Made by a program: the position numbers and the translations under genes
Notes under the pieces: model-generated
Databases searched by the model: none
What the model was told of the DNA's origin: nothing
The model's input: only the letters and a program-made list of their open reading frames with translations
Shown: piece by piece, positions 43,712-53,658 of the stretch
How the letters are laid out: every line of letters begins with the position of its first letter
How positions within the stretch are numbered: position 1 is the first letter of the stretch
NCBI RefSeq assembly: GCF_009663465.1
Contig: NZ_QXHU01000005.1
Span: forward strand, 27,229-91,228
Reading direction: 5' to 3'
Origin: Riemerella anatipestifer
GTDB lineage: Bacteria > Bacteroidota > Bacteroidia > Flavobacteriales > Weeksellaceae
Length of the DNA stretch: 64,000 nucleotides

Positions 43712-44677
43712 TTACAAATTCTCCCAATACCAATCCACCGCCTCTTTCAATCCCTCTTCAAAAATATGCGTAGGAGCGTATCCTAAATGTTCCTTTGCTT
43801 TGTCTATGGAGGCTAAAGAATGAGGTATATCTCCTATTCTGTTGGGACCGTGCAAAATTTCAACTTCGCCTATTTTCTCATCGTATTTCGATAAATATTC
43901 TTTCAGTAATTCTGCCATTTGTTTAATGGTTGTCCTATCTCCTACCGCCGTGTTATAAACGGTATTTACAGCTTCTGGATTATCGGTTAACATTGCTAAC
44001 TCGTTCATTTGAATCACATTATCAATGTAAGTAAAGTCCCTTGAATAAGTACCATCACCATTGATAACTGGCGACTGATGATTTATCAACTGAATTACAA
44101 ATTTTGGAATAACCGCTGCATAAGCTCCTTTAGGATCTTGCCTTCTACCAAATACATTAAAATATCTCAATCCTATGCACTCCATACCATAAGTACGACT
44201 AAACACATCAGCATAGAGCTCGTTAACATACTTGGTAATCGCATAGGGTGACAGTGGCTTTCCAATAACCTCTTCTACCTTAGGCAACGATTTAGAATCC
44301 CCATAAGTGGAAGAACTTGCCGCATACACGAAGCGTTTAACTTTAGCACCTCTTGCTGCTACCAACATATTAAGAAATCCCGAAACATTCACCTCATTAC
44401 TCGTAACGGGGTCTTCAATAGAACGAGGAACAGAACCCAATGCCGCTTGATGCAAAATATAATCCACGCCTTCACAAGCCTTTCTACAGACCTCTAAATC
44501 TCTAATATCTCCTTCAAGTAACTCAAAATTTTCATTTTCCAAAAAGTCCTTTATATTATGTTTATGACCCGTAGAAAAATTATCCAAAACTCTTACTTGA
44601 TAGTCTTTATTTAAAAAAGATTCCGTTAAGTTAGATCCAATAAAACCTGCTCCTCCTGTGATTAATATCTTGCTCAT
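43712..44677 (-). CDS. tviC: UDP-N-acetylglucosamine 4-epimerase (WbpP/TviC-like)
   Basis: This 321-residue SDR epimerase has TGGAGFIGSNL at residues 7-17, HQAALGSVPRSIEDPVTSNEVNVSGFLNML, AASSSTYGDS, the catalytic YAITKYVNELYA and RYFNVFGRRQDPKGAYAAVIPKF. The ALGSVPRS signature is specific to WbpP/TviC-type epimerases acting on N-acetylated UDP-hexoses. It would supply UDP-GalNAc or, with the TviB-like enzyme, UDP-GalNAcA. It is 13 bases from the wzc stop. Confidence 0.93.
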   Translation of the reverse strand: MSKILITGGAGFIGSNLTESFLNKDYQVRVLDNFSTGHKHNIKDFLENENFELLEGDIRDLEVCRKACEGVDYILHQAALGSVPRSIEDPVTSNEVNVSGFLNMLVAARGAKVKRFVYAASSSTYGDSKSLPKVEEVIGKPLSPYAITKYVNELYADVFSRTYGMECIGLRYFNVFGRRQDPKGAYAAVIPKFVIQLINHQSPVINGDGTYSRDFTYIDNVIQMNELAMLTDNPEAVNTVYNTAVGDRTTIKQMAELLKEYLSKYDEKIGEVEILHGPNRIGDIPHSLASIDKAKEHLGYAPTHIFEEGLKEAVDWYWENL

Positions 44678-44690
44678 CTTATCTAATGAT

Positions 44691-47063
44691 TTATAATTTA
44701 TCCCTTAACTTCTGGAACCATGTCTTTTCATCTGCATGGTAACCATAGCCATACTTGTTACCATAACCAAAGTTACTTTTACTTACATCATTCAATACAA
44801 AACCTACATTCTTAATCTTATTTGCATTGATATTTTTATTAGCAAAATCAATCAACTCTTTATCCGTATATTTAGAGCGTGTTACATACACTGTTGCGTC
44901 TGCTAAATTAGCAATAAGGAAAGTATCAGTCACCAACAACAGAGGCGCTGTATCTATAATGATATAATCATAATTAGATTTTAGTTGTTCCAAAAGTTCT
45001 TCATATCTACCGTTCGCTAAAAGTTCTGTTGGGTTGGGTGGAATACTCCCCGAATAAATCACATCTAAATATGGATTAAATGAGCTTTGATGAATAATAC
45101 TTTCCAATTTAGTCGTACTATCATACAAAAACTCTGTAAGCCCCACTAATCCTCTTCTAGATTCATTATATCTCTGCAACTGAGGATTTCTGATATCCGA
45201 ACCTATAATAATTACCTTTTTACTAGGAGTTGCCAATGTTAATGCTAAATTAACAGAGGTAAAAGTTTTTCCCTCACCTTTAATTGTAGAGGTGACCTGG
45301 ACTACTTTCCCCTTGGCTTTCTTAGGAAGCATAAAGTTCATATTAGTAATCAAAATACGAAACGCTTCTGCCATTGGCGTTAAGTCATTCAACTGTACAA
45401 TATCCGACTGTCCTTTCGCTATACTAGGAAGTTCTGCTATAACAGGAGTATTAGAAATTCGCTCTATATCGTGCTTAGTTTTAATTTTATTATCAAGAAG
45501 TTCTTTTAGGTAAATAAGTGAAAACGGAATAAGCAATCCTGCCACTAACGCAACTAAAAGAACTATCATTTTCTTAGGAGCTACTGGCTTATCAGAAGCA
45601 TATGCACTATCTATAACTCTAGCCTTATTCCCTGTAAGAGAAAGAGAAATAGCTGTTTCTTCCCTTTTTTGTAATAATAAGAGATATAATTGCTCTTTTA
45701 TTTGTTGTTGCCTCTCAATTCCTCTAAACATTTTTTCTATGGTAGGAATTTTTGAAATTTTTCCTGATATTTTATTCTGTTCACCTTGCAACTCATTACT
45801 TCTTATCTGTAAGCCTGAACGAGTTTTTTGTAAACTTTGTAAAATAGAACCTCTAAGGTTATTAAGCTGTTTAGATAAATTTATTACCGCTGGATGTTCA
45901 GGAGTAGCAGATTCTAACAATCTATTTCTCTCCAAAACCAACTCATTATAAGAAGCAATTCCTGAAGATGCTGTAGGATTGTCCAAACCTATTGCAGAAG
46001 GTAATACTTGGTAAGAAGCCTGTCTATTTAGATAAGCAATAAGCCCATCTGTAAGCTGAAGTTGAGCATCTACATCGAGCTGTCTTGCTCTAGCTTCTGC
46101 AGTAGTTTTTAAGTCAAGCTCTGCTTCTGTCTGAATATCTGTAATTTTATTTTGAGTTTTAAATTGTTCCTTCTGCGTTTCTACATCTCCCAACTCATTA
46201 GAAATAACTTTAATTCTGCTTTCTATAAACTTCATAGTCTCCTCGGACTGCGAGTTTTTATCTCCTATTGCATCAGCGTTATAGGCCGTAACCAAATAGT
46301 TGATAATATCTTTAGCCTTATCTACATTGGCTGAATTCATGGATAAACCTATTACCGTAACATCTTTATTTACAAGAGCCACATTAAGCTCTTTTTGTAA
46401 TTGTGTTACTCTACTATCTTTATCAAGTATAGATATCTCCAATTCATCTATATTACCCGCTTTTTTAGAATCGAAGGTTGGGTTTTTACGAATAATAATA
46501 TTAGCAAACGGTAAACCGATAGTTTTCCCGAACACGGAAATAACTTCTGATGAAAGCTCATCTGATGATAAAGTGATTTTATTATTTTTAACAGATACCT
46601 TTATCGGTTTTTTGAAAAAAGGTTCATCTTTTTTTTCTGAAACGATATTAACTATAATTGGAGAGGTTTCTCCGTAAAGTTCTCTCTTGGTAAAACCATC
46701 TTTAGCTGTAATGGAAGTCTGCAGATTTTTCGCTTCCACCACAGTAGTCATCAATTTTTTAGACTTAAAAACTTCTATCTCATTATCTATACTATTAGTA
46801 CTCATTCCTCCCAAACCAGATAAATCTTTCAGCATATCTGCCTCTACACTTCCGCTACTGCTTCCCTTAGAGTCTTTAATGAGAACAGAAGATTCAACTT
46901 TATATATAGGTGTGGCAACCTTCAAATAAAAAAATGCCAAGACTAACGCCAAAGCAATAGAAACCACGAACCAAATCCAATTTATTAAATAAGGTTTAAT
47001 AACCTCACTAATATTGATTTCTTCCCCTTCGCTTGTAGACAGATTGGATATTTTTTTGTCCAT
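44691..47063 (-). CDS. wzc: Polysaccharide co-polymerase and bacterial tyrosine kinase (Wzc-like)
   Basis: This 790-residue inner-membrane protein has a first transmembrane helix at about residues 29-49 and a large periplasmic part with coiled-coil stretches. A second helix follows (about 500-518), then a cytosolic BY-kinase domain: Walker A GEGKT at 596-600, Walker A' [10 protein letters not shown] near 618, Walker B IIIDTAP near 701. A C-terminal tyrosine cluster (Y767, Y771, Y773, Y775) would be autophosphorylated. It controls chain length and export with Wza. In Bacteroidetes the kinase is fused in one chain, as here. Confidence 0.94.
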   Translation of the reverse strand: MDKKISNLSTSEGEEINISEVIKPYLINWIWFVVSIALALVLAFFYLKVATPIYKVESSVLIKDSKGSSSGSVEADMLKDLSGLGGMSTNSIDNEIEVFKSKKLMTTVVEAKNLQTSITAKDGFTKRELYGETSPIIVNIVSEKKDEPFFKKPIKVSVKNNKITLSSDELSSEVISVFGKTIGLPFANIIIRKNPTFDSKKAGNIDELEISILDKDSRVTQLQKELNVALVNKDVTVIGLSMNSANVDKAKDIINYLVTAYNADAIGDKNSQSEETMKFIESRIKVISNELGDVETQKEQFKTQNKITDIQTEAELDLKTTAEARARQLDVDAQLQLTDGLIAYLNRQASYQVLPSAIGLDNPTASSGIASYNELVLERNRLLESATPEHPAVINLSKQLNNLRGSILQSLQKTRSGLQIRSNELQGEQNKISGKISKIPTIEKMFRGIERQQQIKEQLYLLLLQKREETAISLSLTGNKARVIDSAYASDKPVAPKKMIVLLVALVAGLLIPFSLIYLKELLDNKIKTKHDIERISNTPVIAELPSIAKGQSDIVQLNDLTPMAEAFRILITNMNFMLPKKAKGKVVQVTSTIKGEGKTFTSVNLALTLATPSKKVIIIGSDIRNPQLQRYNESRRGLVGLTEFLYDSTTKLESIIHQSSFNPYLDVIYSGSIPPNPTELLANGRYEELLEQLKSNYDYIIIDTAPLLLVTDTFLIANLADATVYVTRSKYTDKELIDFANKNINANKIKNVGFVLNDVSKSNFGYGNKYGYGYHADEKTWFQKLRDKL

Positions 47064-47093
47064 TGTATCGTTTTAATTCTTTGATATAACTTA

Positions 47094-47897
47094 TTATTTT
47101 CTAATAACTAAAGCCAAAATAGTAACAACAACTGATGCTATTGATATATAAATCCCTGTTTGTGGTCCAAACATTGCTGCCGTCTGACGAGTCTTATTTG
47201 GTGCCACCATTACCACATCATTCTGTTTTAAATAATAATACGGAGAGTTGATAAAATCAGACTTTGTTAAGTCTATATAAGCCTTAGTTCTAATGCCGTC
47301 TTGCTCACGAACCACTAGCACTCTATCTCTCTTACCATAGATAGTTAAATCTCCAGCTAAACCTAAAGCATCTACTATCCTCGTTTTTCCATCAGGAATT
47401 ATATATTGACCTGGTCTATTCACTTCCCCTAAAATAGTAACTTTATAATTAGTATATTTTACACTAACTGTGGGGGTTACAATATACCTTTTTAATTTAT
47501 GTGATAGCTCTTGTTTTAAATCCTCTAGAGTTTTTCCAGTAGTCTCGATTTTTCCTAGCACCGGAAAATCAATATATCCTGTTGCATATACAGTATAAGT
47601 AAAACCACTAATAGGTGACTGGTTCCCTGTAGGACTATTTCCTTCTGATAATGAATAGGTCCCAAGTTTATTAGACGGCGTAACCCCTTGATTAAAAGGA
47701 GCAACAACCGACATATCTTTAGCCGTTACCAATATGGCTATTTCGTCCCCTGGTTGTATGGTAGTTTTAGCAGCTCTCGTATAAGCATCTTCCGCCTGTT
47801 GCTCTATATCTTGCATATACTCTATATCGCTTTTCGTTTTGCATGAAAAAACTAAAAGTAATATTGATAAAGAAGCCAAATAATTCCTAATTCTCAT
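47094..47897 (-). CDS. wza: Outer-membrane polysaccharide export lipoprotein (Wza-like)
   Basis: This 267-residue protein has a lipoprotein signal ending at C19 (SILLLVFSC). A poly-export domain follows with IQPGDEIAILVTAKD and GYIDFPVLGKIETTGKTLEDLKQEL. An SLBB-like domain comes next (VTILGEVNRPGQYIIPDGKTRIVDALGLAGDLT), then a C-terminal hydrophobic segment (GIYISIASVVVTILALVI). It forms the outer-membrane exit channel in partnership with the Wzc-like kinase that follows after 30 bases. Confidence 0.93.
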   Translation of the reverse strand: MRIRNYLASLSILLLVFSCKTKSDIEYMQDIEQQAEDAYTRAAKTTIQPGDEIAILVTAKDMSVVAPFNQGVTPSNKLGTYSLSEGNSPTGNQSPISGFTYTVYATGYIDFPVLGKIETTGKTLEDLKQELSHKLKRYIVTPTVSVKYTNYKVTILGEVNRPGQYIIPDGKTRIVDALGLAGDLTIYGKRDRVLVVREQDGIRTKAYIDLTKSDFINSPYYYLKQNDVVMVAPNKTRQTAAMFGPQTGIYISIASVVVTILALVIRK

Positions 47898-47949
47898 AAA
47901 CCTTATCTCTTAATTAGTGTATTTGCAAATGTACGAATTTAAAAACTTT

Positions 47950-49878
47950 CTACTTATCCAAAGACTCATATACTGAATTATTACTTTTAAATTCTTTAAC
48001 TATTTCCTTTAAGATTCTCACAACCTCCACCTTATCTCTTGCTCTAGCTTTGTTATATATCTTTGAGGTTAATTCATCTATTTCAGCATACAACATTACC
48101 GAATCCTTAGATATCATAATTTTTTCGTGGTGAGTAGGTAGCGTTTTGGTGCCATCGCTTAAAAGTTCTTCGTAAAGTTTCTCTCCTGACCTCAACCCTG
48201 TGTAAATAATCTTTATATCAACATCTGGCTCTAAACCAGAAAGTTTAATCATTCTTCTTGCCAAATTAAGTATTTTTACAGGTTCTCCCATATCAAACAC
48301 AAATATTTCTCCTCCTTTACCCATAGTTCCTGCTTGCAGAACAAGTTCACACGCTTCAGGAATAGTCATAAAATATCTCACTATTTCGGGGTGTGTAATT
48401 GTAATTGGACCTCCCTTTTCTATTTGTTTTCTAAAATGAGGAATTACAGAACCATTAGACCCCAACACATTACCAAATCTGGTAGTAATAAACTTCGTCT
48501 GATTATCTGGTTCATTTTGTAATGCTTGGACAAAAAGTTCTGCTGCTCTCTTAGATGCTCCCATCACATTGGTAGGATTAACCGCCTTATCCGTAGAAAT
48601 CATTACAAACCTATTAACCTTAAATTTACTAGATAAAAGCGCTAAATTTTTGCTCCCTTGTATATTGACTAAAACGGCTTCGTGTGGATTATTTTCTATC
48701 AATGGGACGTGCTTGTAAGCAGCGGCATGATATACCATAGAAAAATCATACTCCTTAAAGATAGACTCTAGTCTTTCCTTATTGGTTATATCTGCCAATA
48801 TAAACTCAAACTTAATATTAGGATAATTTTCCTGTGTTTCCAAGTGTATCTCATGAAGAGGAGTTTCTGCTTGGTCTAAAACCACTATCAGCGAAGGCTC
48901 AAATTGTGCTACCTGCCTCACAATTTCACTACCTATAGAGCCTGCTCCCCCTGTTACTAAAACCGACTTTTGGTAGTGTCTCTTTTTAACTTCCTCATTC
49001 TCTATAACGATAGGCTTTCTACTAAGTAAGTCTTCTATTTGAAAATTTTTAATATCACTCCCATTATTATTTCTCAACTTCTGTACCGTTGGCGATTTAA
49101 AAACCTTTAAATCCTTCTCTAAGAACAAATTCACCCATTCTGCAATCTCCTCCATTGAGGCTGTATTACTACCGATTAAAATACCATCTATACCTAAATT
49201 TTCTTTAGTCGTTTTTTCTAAAAAATCTCTTGTGTAAATTCTTTTCCCTAAGAGTTTTGCTTTTCTTGAATCCTTTCGAGCAGTAATAAACCCTACTACC
49301 TCGTATGGCAAAAAAGGATTACCTATCACCGCTTTTGCAATAGCAACCGACTCTTCCCCTATTCCTAATAGTAATATCTTTTTCCTTAAGTAGCTTCTCC
49401 TATATTCTTTTGCCCATTGAAAAATTTCCTTCACTACCAACCTAAAAACAAAAAGAACCGTAAAAGAAATACAGAAATATATCAAAAGAACGGGAAACAG
49501 TAGTAATTTTTGTTTAAAAAAGAAATAATACGTGTAAGTAACTGTGCCTAAGGTAAAAACTGTGCAAAAACTAGCCAACAAAATTTTAGATAAATCTACA
49601 AAGGTGGAATGTCTAATAATCCCTGAATAAGTACGAAACAAGAACATAAAAAAGATATTTACACCCACGACAACCACATACTTCTGGTAAATACTAAGTA
49701 CATAGGGATAACTTACAGAAGATAATTTACCCACCACTCCATAGGATAACATAAGCGAAACTACCAAAAACAAAACATCTATAAGAAGTACCATCCATCT
49801 AGGCAAATACCTAACATTGGAAAGACTAATCATATTATCCCCTCCGTAGATTTTATTTTTCAGTTCACTAAAATTCAT
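47950..49878 (-). CDS. Membrane-bound nucleotide-sugar 4,6-dehydratase (WbpM/PglF/CapD-like)
   Basis: This 642-residue protein has four N-terminal transmembrane helices (about residues 28-150), a first Rossmann-like domain (KILLLGIGEES at 167-177) and a catalytic SDR domain: VTGGAGSIGSE near 308-318, HAAAYKHVPLIENNPHEAV, STDKAVNPTNVMGASKRAAE. It converts UDP-GlcNAc to UDP-4-keto-6-deoxy-GlcNAc, the precursor of QuiNAc, FucNAc or bacillosamine-type sugars. It is the first gene of the locus. Met16 (MISLSNVRY) is an alternative start. Confidence 0.93.
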   Translation of the reverse strand: MNFSELKNKIYGGDNMISLSNVRYLPRWMVLLIDVLFLVVSLMLSYGVVGKLSSVSYPYVLSIYQKYVVVVGVNIFFMFLFRTYSGIIRHSTFVDLSKILLASFCTVFTLGTVTYTYYFFFKQKLLLFPVLLIYFCISFTVLFVFRLVVKEIFQWAKEYRRSYLRKKILLLGIGEESVAIAKAVIGNPFLPYEVVGFITARKDSRKAKLLGKRIYTRDFLEKTTKENLGIDGILIGSNTASMEEIAEWVNLFLEKDLKVFKSPTVQKLRNNNGSDIKNFQIEDLLSRKPIVIENEEVKKRHYQKSVLVTGGAGSIGSEIVRQVAQFEPSLIVVLDQAETPLHEIHLETQENYPNIKFEFILADITNKERLESIFKEYDFSMVYHAAAYKHVPLIENNPHEAVLVNIQGSKNLALLSSKFKVNRFVMISTDKAVNPTNVMGASKRAAELFVQALQNEPDNQTKFITTRFGNVLGSNGSVIPHFRKQIEKGGPITITHPEIVRYFMTIPEACELVLQAGTMGKGGEIFVFDMGEPVKILNLARRMIKLSGLEPDVDIKIIYTGLRSGEKLYEELLSDGTKTLPTHHEKIMISKDSVMLYAEIDELTSKIYNKARARDKVEVVRILKEIVKEFKSNNSVYESLDK

Positions 49879-49903
49879 TTTTCAATCATATCAATATGTC
49901 GTA

Positions 49904-49911
49904 CAAAAGTA
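49904..49911 (-). promoter_or_regulatory. Candidate promoter of the polysaccharide locus
   Basis: The minus strand reads TACTTTTG (TAnnTTTG), 25 bases before the dehydratase ATG at 49878. It lies in the 89-base gap after recX. No well-spaced -33 element is visible. Confidence 0.5.
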
Positions 49912-49967
49912 ATAAATCTAACGACTTCTATAGGTATTAAAAGTCAGTTTTCATTTATTTATTTTTA

Positions 49968-50456
49968 TTATAAAGAATTACCCCCCCCGTTAAAATACTG
50001 ATTTACAACTACTTGTACAACTTCATATTCATATCCCTTTCCTAACAAATACTTAACAACTCGTTGCTTTCTGTCAAAATCAATGCCACTTTTTGAATTC
50101 TTGATATATTTTTCAGTTAATTTATTTAGCACCTCAAGATAATCCTCCTCATCAATTTCTGCCATTGCCATAGTTATCAGCTTTTCAGACACTCCTTTAA
50201 ATTTGAGATGACTTGCTATTTTCTTTCGCCCCCAACTTTTATGATAGAACTTACCTCTTACATAACTTCTTGCGAAGCGTTCCTCATTGAGAAAATCCTC
50301 CCTCATAAGATAAAGTAAGATTTCATCTTTAGCTTCAGGGATAAGCATAAATTCTCGCATTTTTTGCTCTACTTCTTGATGGCAACGGTCTTGATAAATA
50401 CAATAATTTACCATCTTTAGTTTAATTTCGTCAAAAGTGAACAATTTTTTATCCAT
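49968..50456 (-). CDS. recX: RecX-family regulator of RecA
   Basis: This 162-residue protein is made of the three-helix repeats typical of RecX: NYCIYQDRCHQEVEQKM, YLMREDFLNEERFARSYVRGKFYHKSWGRKKIASHLKFKGVSEKLI, and a last repeat RVVKYLLGKGYEYEVVQVVVNQYF. RecX inhibits RecA filaments in other bacteria. recA is not in this window. The coding strand contains an eight-G run (49981-49988) in the last codons, encoding GGG in FNGGGNSL. It follows the glyA terminator. Confidence 0.9.
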   Translation of the reverse strand: MDKKLFTFDEIKLKMVNYCIYQDRCHQEVEQKMREFMLIPEAKDEILLYLMREDFLNEERFARSYVRGKFYHKSWGRKKIASHLKFKGVSEKLITMAMAEIDEEDYLEVLNKLTEKYIKNSKSGIDFDRKQRVVKYLLGKGYEYEVVQVVVNQYFNGGGNSL

Positions 50457-50465
50457 AAACTCCTA

Positions 50466-50504
50466 AACAAAAAAAATTCCGAGGGCGAAAATAGTACACC
50501 CTCG
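50466..50504 (-). terminator. Rho-independent-like terminator after glyA
   Basis: On the minus strand, CGAGGG (complement of 50499-50504) pairs with CCCTCG (complement of 50480-50485) around a 13-base loop. A run of eight T follows after a few bases. It separates glyA from recX. Confidence 0.85.
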
Positions 50505-50534
50505 AAACTTTGATTACTTAATCACTAAATAAAA

Positions 50535-51803
50535 TCAATGCTGAAATAATGGTCTTCCTGACATCAAATCATTCACTTCTTTTTTAACTTCCTCTAAAAC
50601 AGAATCATTGTTAAGATTAGAAACCACTTTAGAAATTAGTTCAGCCACAGAGTCCATATCACTTTCTTTAAGTCCTCTAGTGGTAATTGCAGGAGTTCCC
50701 AATCTGATACCTGAAGTAATGAACGCCGACTTATCATCAAACGGTACCATATTCTTATTACAAGTAATATCGGCTTTTACTAAGGCTTTTTCTATTTCTT
50801 TACCGTTAACACCTTTATTACGGAGATCCACCAACATAAGATGATTATCTGTTCCTCCACCCACAATTTCAAATCCTCTATCTATCAAAGATTTAGACAA
50901 TGCTCTTGCGTTAGCTACCACTTGTTTAGCATAGGTTTCAAATTTACCATCTATCGCCTCCCCAAAAGCTACTGCTTTAGCTGCTATCACGTGCTCTAAT
51001 GGACCTCCTTGTATACCTGGAAACACCGCACTATCCAATACAGCACTCATCATTTTGGTTTCTCCTTTAGGCGTTTTATGACCATAAGGGTTTTCAAAAT
51101 CTTTACCTAGCATTATCAAACCTCCTCTAGGACCTCTTAAAGTTTTGTGTGTCGTAGTAGTTACCACGTCGCAGTAAGGAAACGGAGAATTTAATAAACC
51201 TTTAGCCACCAAACCAGCGGGGTGTGCAATATCTGCCCAAAGTGTAGCACCAACCTCATCAGCTACTTCACGAAATTTAGCATAATCTAAATCACGAGAA
51301 TATGCCGAATATCCTGCTATAATAAGTTTTGGCTTTACCTCTAAGGCTTTCTGACGCATAGCTTCGTAATCTATCAGCCCTGTTTCTCTTTCTACACCGT
51401 AGAACTGTGCATTGTACTGTATTCCAGAAAAATTAACAAAAGAACCGTGTGTCAAATGTCCTCCCATTGATAAATCTAGCCCCAATATTGTATCTCCAGG
51501 TTTAAGACACGCCAAATAGATAGCTGCATTAGCTTGAGAACCAGAATGTGGCTGAACATTAGCATATTCTACTCCAAACAATTGTTTTGCTCTATCTATC
51601 GCTAGTTTTTCTACTTCGTCTACCACTTCACAGCCACCATAATAGCGTCTTCCTGGATAGCCTTCTGCATATTTATTCGTGAGAACACTTCCCATTGCTT
51701 TCATTACTTCGTCAGACACGAAGTTTTCAGAAGCAATCAGCTCTATACCGTGCACTTGGCGTGTTCTTTCTTGCTCTATCAAATCAAAAATTACATCTCT
51801 CAT
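50535..51803 (-). CDS. glyA: Serine hydroxymethyltransferase
   Basis: This 422-residue PLP enzyme converts serine and tetrahydrofolate to glycine and methylene-tetrahydrofolate. It shows [46 protein letters not shown] and the PLP lysine in [15 protein letters not shown]. Length and ends are standard. It supplies one-carbon units to FolD, encoded divergently nearby, and is related in pathway to folA. Confidence 0.97.
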   Translation of the reverse strand: MRDVIFDLIEQERTRQVHGIELIASENFVSDEVMKAMGSVLTNKYAEGYPGRRYYGGCEVVDEVEKLAIDRAKQLFGVEYANVQPHSGSQANAAIYLACLKPGDTILGLDLSMGGHLTHGSFVNFSGIQYNAQFYGVERETGLIDYEAMRQKALEVKPKLIIAGYSAYSRDLDYAKFREVADEVGATLWADIAHPAGLVAKGLLNSPFPYCDVVTTTTHKTLRGPRGGLIMLGKDFENPYGHKTPKGETKMMSAVLDSAVFPGIQGGPLEHVIAAKAVAFGEAIDGKFETYAKQVVANARALSKSLIDRGFEIVGGGTDNHLMLVDLRNKGVNGKEIEKALVKADITCNKNMVPFDDKSAFITSGIRLGTPAITTRGLKESDMDSVAELISKVVSNLNNDSVLEEVKKEVNDLMSGRPLFQH

Positions 51804-51837
51804 ATTTTATCTTTTTATGTCTAAACTTACAAAGTCC

Positions 51838-51845
51838 CAAATTTA
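51838..51845 (-). promoter_or_regulatory. Candidate -7 element of the glyA promoter
   Basis: The minus strand reads TAAATTTG, 34 bases before the glyA ATG. It shares a 179-base divergent gap with the pgi promoter. Confidence 0.5.
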
Positions 51846-51953
51846 ATAAAATCCAAACATTCTCACGGCATACTTTACAAAATATTTTTTACAGTGCTAT
51901 TTTTTCTACATCAACACCCTTAGAAAAAAGCGACAAATCAATCTATATTTTCT

Positions 51954-51961
51954 TAAATTTG
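51954..51961 (+). promoter_or_regulatory. Candidate -7 element of the pgi promoter
   Basis: TAAATTTG (TAnnTTTG) ends 21 bases before the pgi ATG. No TTTG at -33 is present. Confidence 0.55.
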
Positions 51962-51982
51962 CAAGAATTAAATTGACATGAT

Positions 51983-53620
51983 ATGTTACCTAAAATAAAT
52001 CCCACACATACTACCTCTTGGCAAAAATTAACTTCTCATTTTGACCAAAACGACTTTGACCTTCGAGAATTATTCAACAATCCTAATAGATTTAATGAGT
52101 TTTCTATCAAAAAAGAGAATTTTCTATTCGATTATTCCAAAAATCTCATTAACGAAGAAACCAAGAAATTGCTTATCAATCTAGCTAAGGAGGTCAAGCT
52201 CAAGGAAGCGATAGATAGTATGTTTTCTGGAGAAAAAATCAACGAAACCGAACAAAGAGCTGTTCTGCATACTGCCTTGAGGGATTTTTCTGACAAAGAA
52301 ATAATAGTAGATGGAGAAAACATTAAACCAAAAATACAGAAAGTACTACAGCAGATGAAACACTTTTCAGAAGCTGTAATTTCAGGGAAACACAAAGGGT
52401 TTTCGGATAAAGAAATTACCGATGTAGTAAATATTGGCATCGGAGGTTCAGACCTTGGACCTGTAATGGTTTGTTCTGCCCTTAAGCATTTTAAAACAAG
52501 GCTTAATGTTCACTTCGTTTCTAATGTGGACGGAAATCATTTAGCTGAAACTTTAAAAAAACTCAATCCCGAAACTACTCTTTTCATCATTGCTTCTAAA
52601 ACTTTCACTACACAAGAGACCATGACCAATGCACTTTCTGCAAAGGAATGGTTCTTAAAAGCAGGAACAAAAGAAGAGGTGTCTAAACATTTCGTGGCAT
52701 TATCTACCAATATTGAAGCGGTTAAAAGTTTTGGTATTTCAGAAGAAAATATTTTTGAATTTTGGGACTGGGTTGGTGGCAGATACTCTTTGTGGAGTGC
52801 TATTGGTCTTAGCATTACGCTATCCATTGGCTATGATAATTTTGAAGCCTTATTAAAAGGAGCTTACGACACCGACACTCACTTTAAAAACACTGAATTT
52901 GAATACAATATCCCTGTGATTATGGGATTACTTGGGATTTGGTATCGCAACTTCTATGCTTCTACCAGCTATGCTGTACTACCTTATTCACAGTATCTAG
53001 ACCGTTTTCCTGCTTATCTACAACAAGGAGATATGGAAAGTAACGGAAAGTCTGTGGACAGAAATGGAGATTTTGTGGAGTATCAAACTGGTCCTATTAT
53101 ATGGGGAGAACCAGGTACTAATGGACAACACGCCTTCTACCAGCTCATTCATCAAGGTACAGAACTTATTCCGTCGGATTTTATTGCTTACACTCAATCT
53201 TGTAATAAAGTAGCCGACCATCAAGAAAAACTCTTAGCTAACTTTTTTGCCCAGACCGAAGCCCTTGCTTTCGGTAAAACCGAGGAAGAAGCTAAAGCCG
53301 AACTAGAACAACAAGGGAAAAGTAAGGACGAAATTAAAGCACTTCTTAATCACAAAATATTCTTAGGAAATATCCCTACCAATTCTTTATTATTTAAAGA
53401 ACTTACACCATTCTCTTTAGGGCAACTAATTGCTTTGTACGAGCATAAGATTTTCGTTCAAGGCGTTATTTGGAATATCTTTAGTTTTGACCAATTCGGT
53501 GTGGAACTCGGTAAAGTTTTGGCAGGAAATATTTTAACGGAACTGAAATCATCAGAAATTACCCAGTTTCACGACAGTTCCACCAATGGTTTAATCAATT
53601 ATTTTAAAGACAACCGATAA
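51983..53620 (+). CDS. pgi: Glucose-6-phosphate isomerase
   Basis: This 545-residue enzyme interconverts glucose-6-phosphate and fructose-6-phosphate in the cytosol. Family signatures are present: [47 protein letters not shown] and [32 protein letters not shown]. Full length for the long eubacterial form. It feeds hexose phosphate to nucleotide-sugar synthesis as well as glycolysis. folD follows after 38 bases. Confidence 0.97.
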   Translation: MLPKINPTHTTSWQKLTSHFDQNDFDLRELFNNPNRFNEFSIKKENFLFDYSKNLINEETKKLLINLAKEVKLKEAIDSMFSGEKINETEQRAVLHTALRDFSDKEIIVDGENIKPKIQKVLQQMKHFSEAVISGKHKGFSDKEITDVVNIGIGGSDLGPVMVCSALKHFKTRLNVHFVSNVDGNHLAETLKKLNPETTLFIIASKTFTTQETMTNALSAKEWFLKAGTKEEVSKHFVALSTNIEAVKSFGISEENIFEFWDWVGGRYSLWSAIGLSITLSIGYDNFEALLKGAYDTDTHFKNTEFEYNIPVIMGLLGIWYRNFYASTSYAVLPYSQYLDRFPAYLQQGDMESNGKSVDRNGDFVEYQTGPIIWGEPGTNGQHAFYQLIHQGTELIPSDFIAYTQSCNKVADHQEKLLANFFAQTEALAFGKTEEEAKAELEQQGKSKDEIKALLNHKIFLGNIPTNSLLFKELTPFSLGQLIALYEHKIFVQGVIWNIFSFDQFGVELGKVLAGNILTELKSSEITQFHDSSTNGLINYFKDNR

Positions 53621-53658
53621 TCTTCAATACATAATAAATCTAATAAAAATATATACCA

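Noticed and set aside
46300..46677. 125-codon frame on the plus strand within wzc
   Set aside because: It is antisense to a clear Wzc reading frame, with no promoter or recognisable domain.
23207..49878. Whole polysaccharide locus as a recent mobile island
   Set aside because: No integrase, transposase, tRNA end or direct repeats are seen at either boundary, and flanking genes are intact. Variable glycan loci of this kind are ordinary.
50608..50844. Plus-strand frame inside glyA
   Set aside because: Opposite to a strongly conserved gene; composition is that of reverse-complemented glyA.
51804..51982. Possible riboswitch between glyA and pgi
   Set aside because: The gap contains two divergent TAnnTTTG elements and no stable structured segment; glyA riboswitches need a longer leader.
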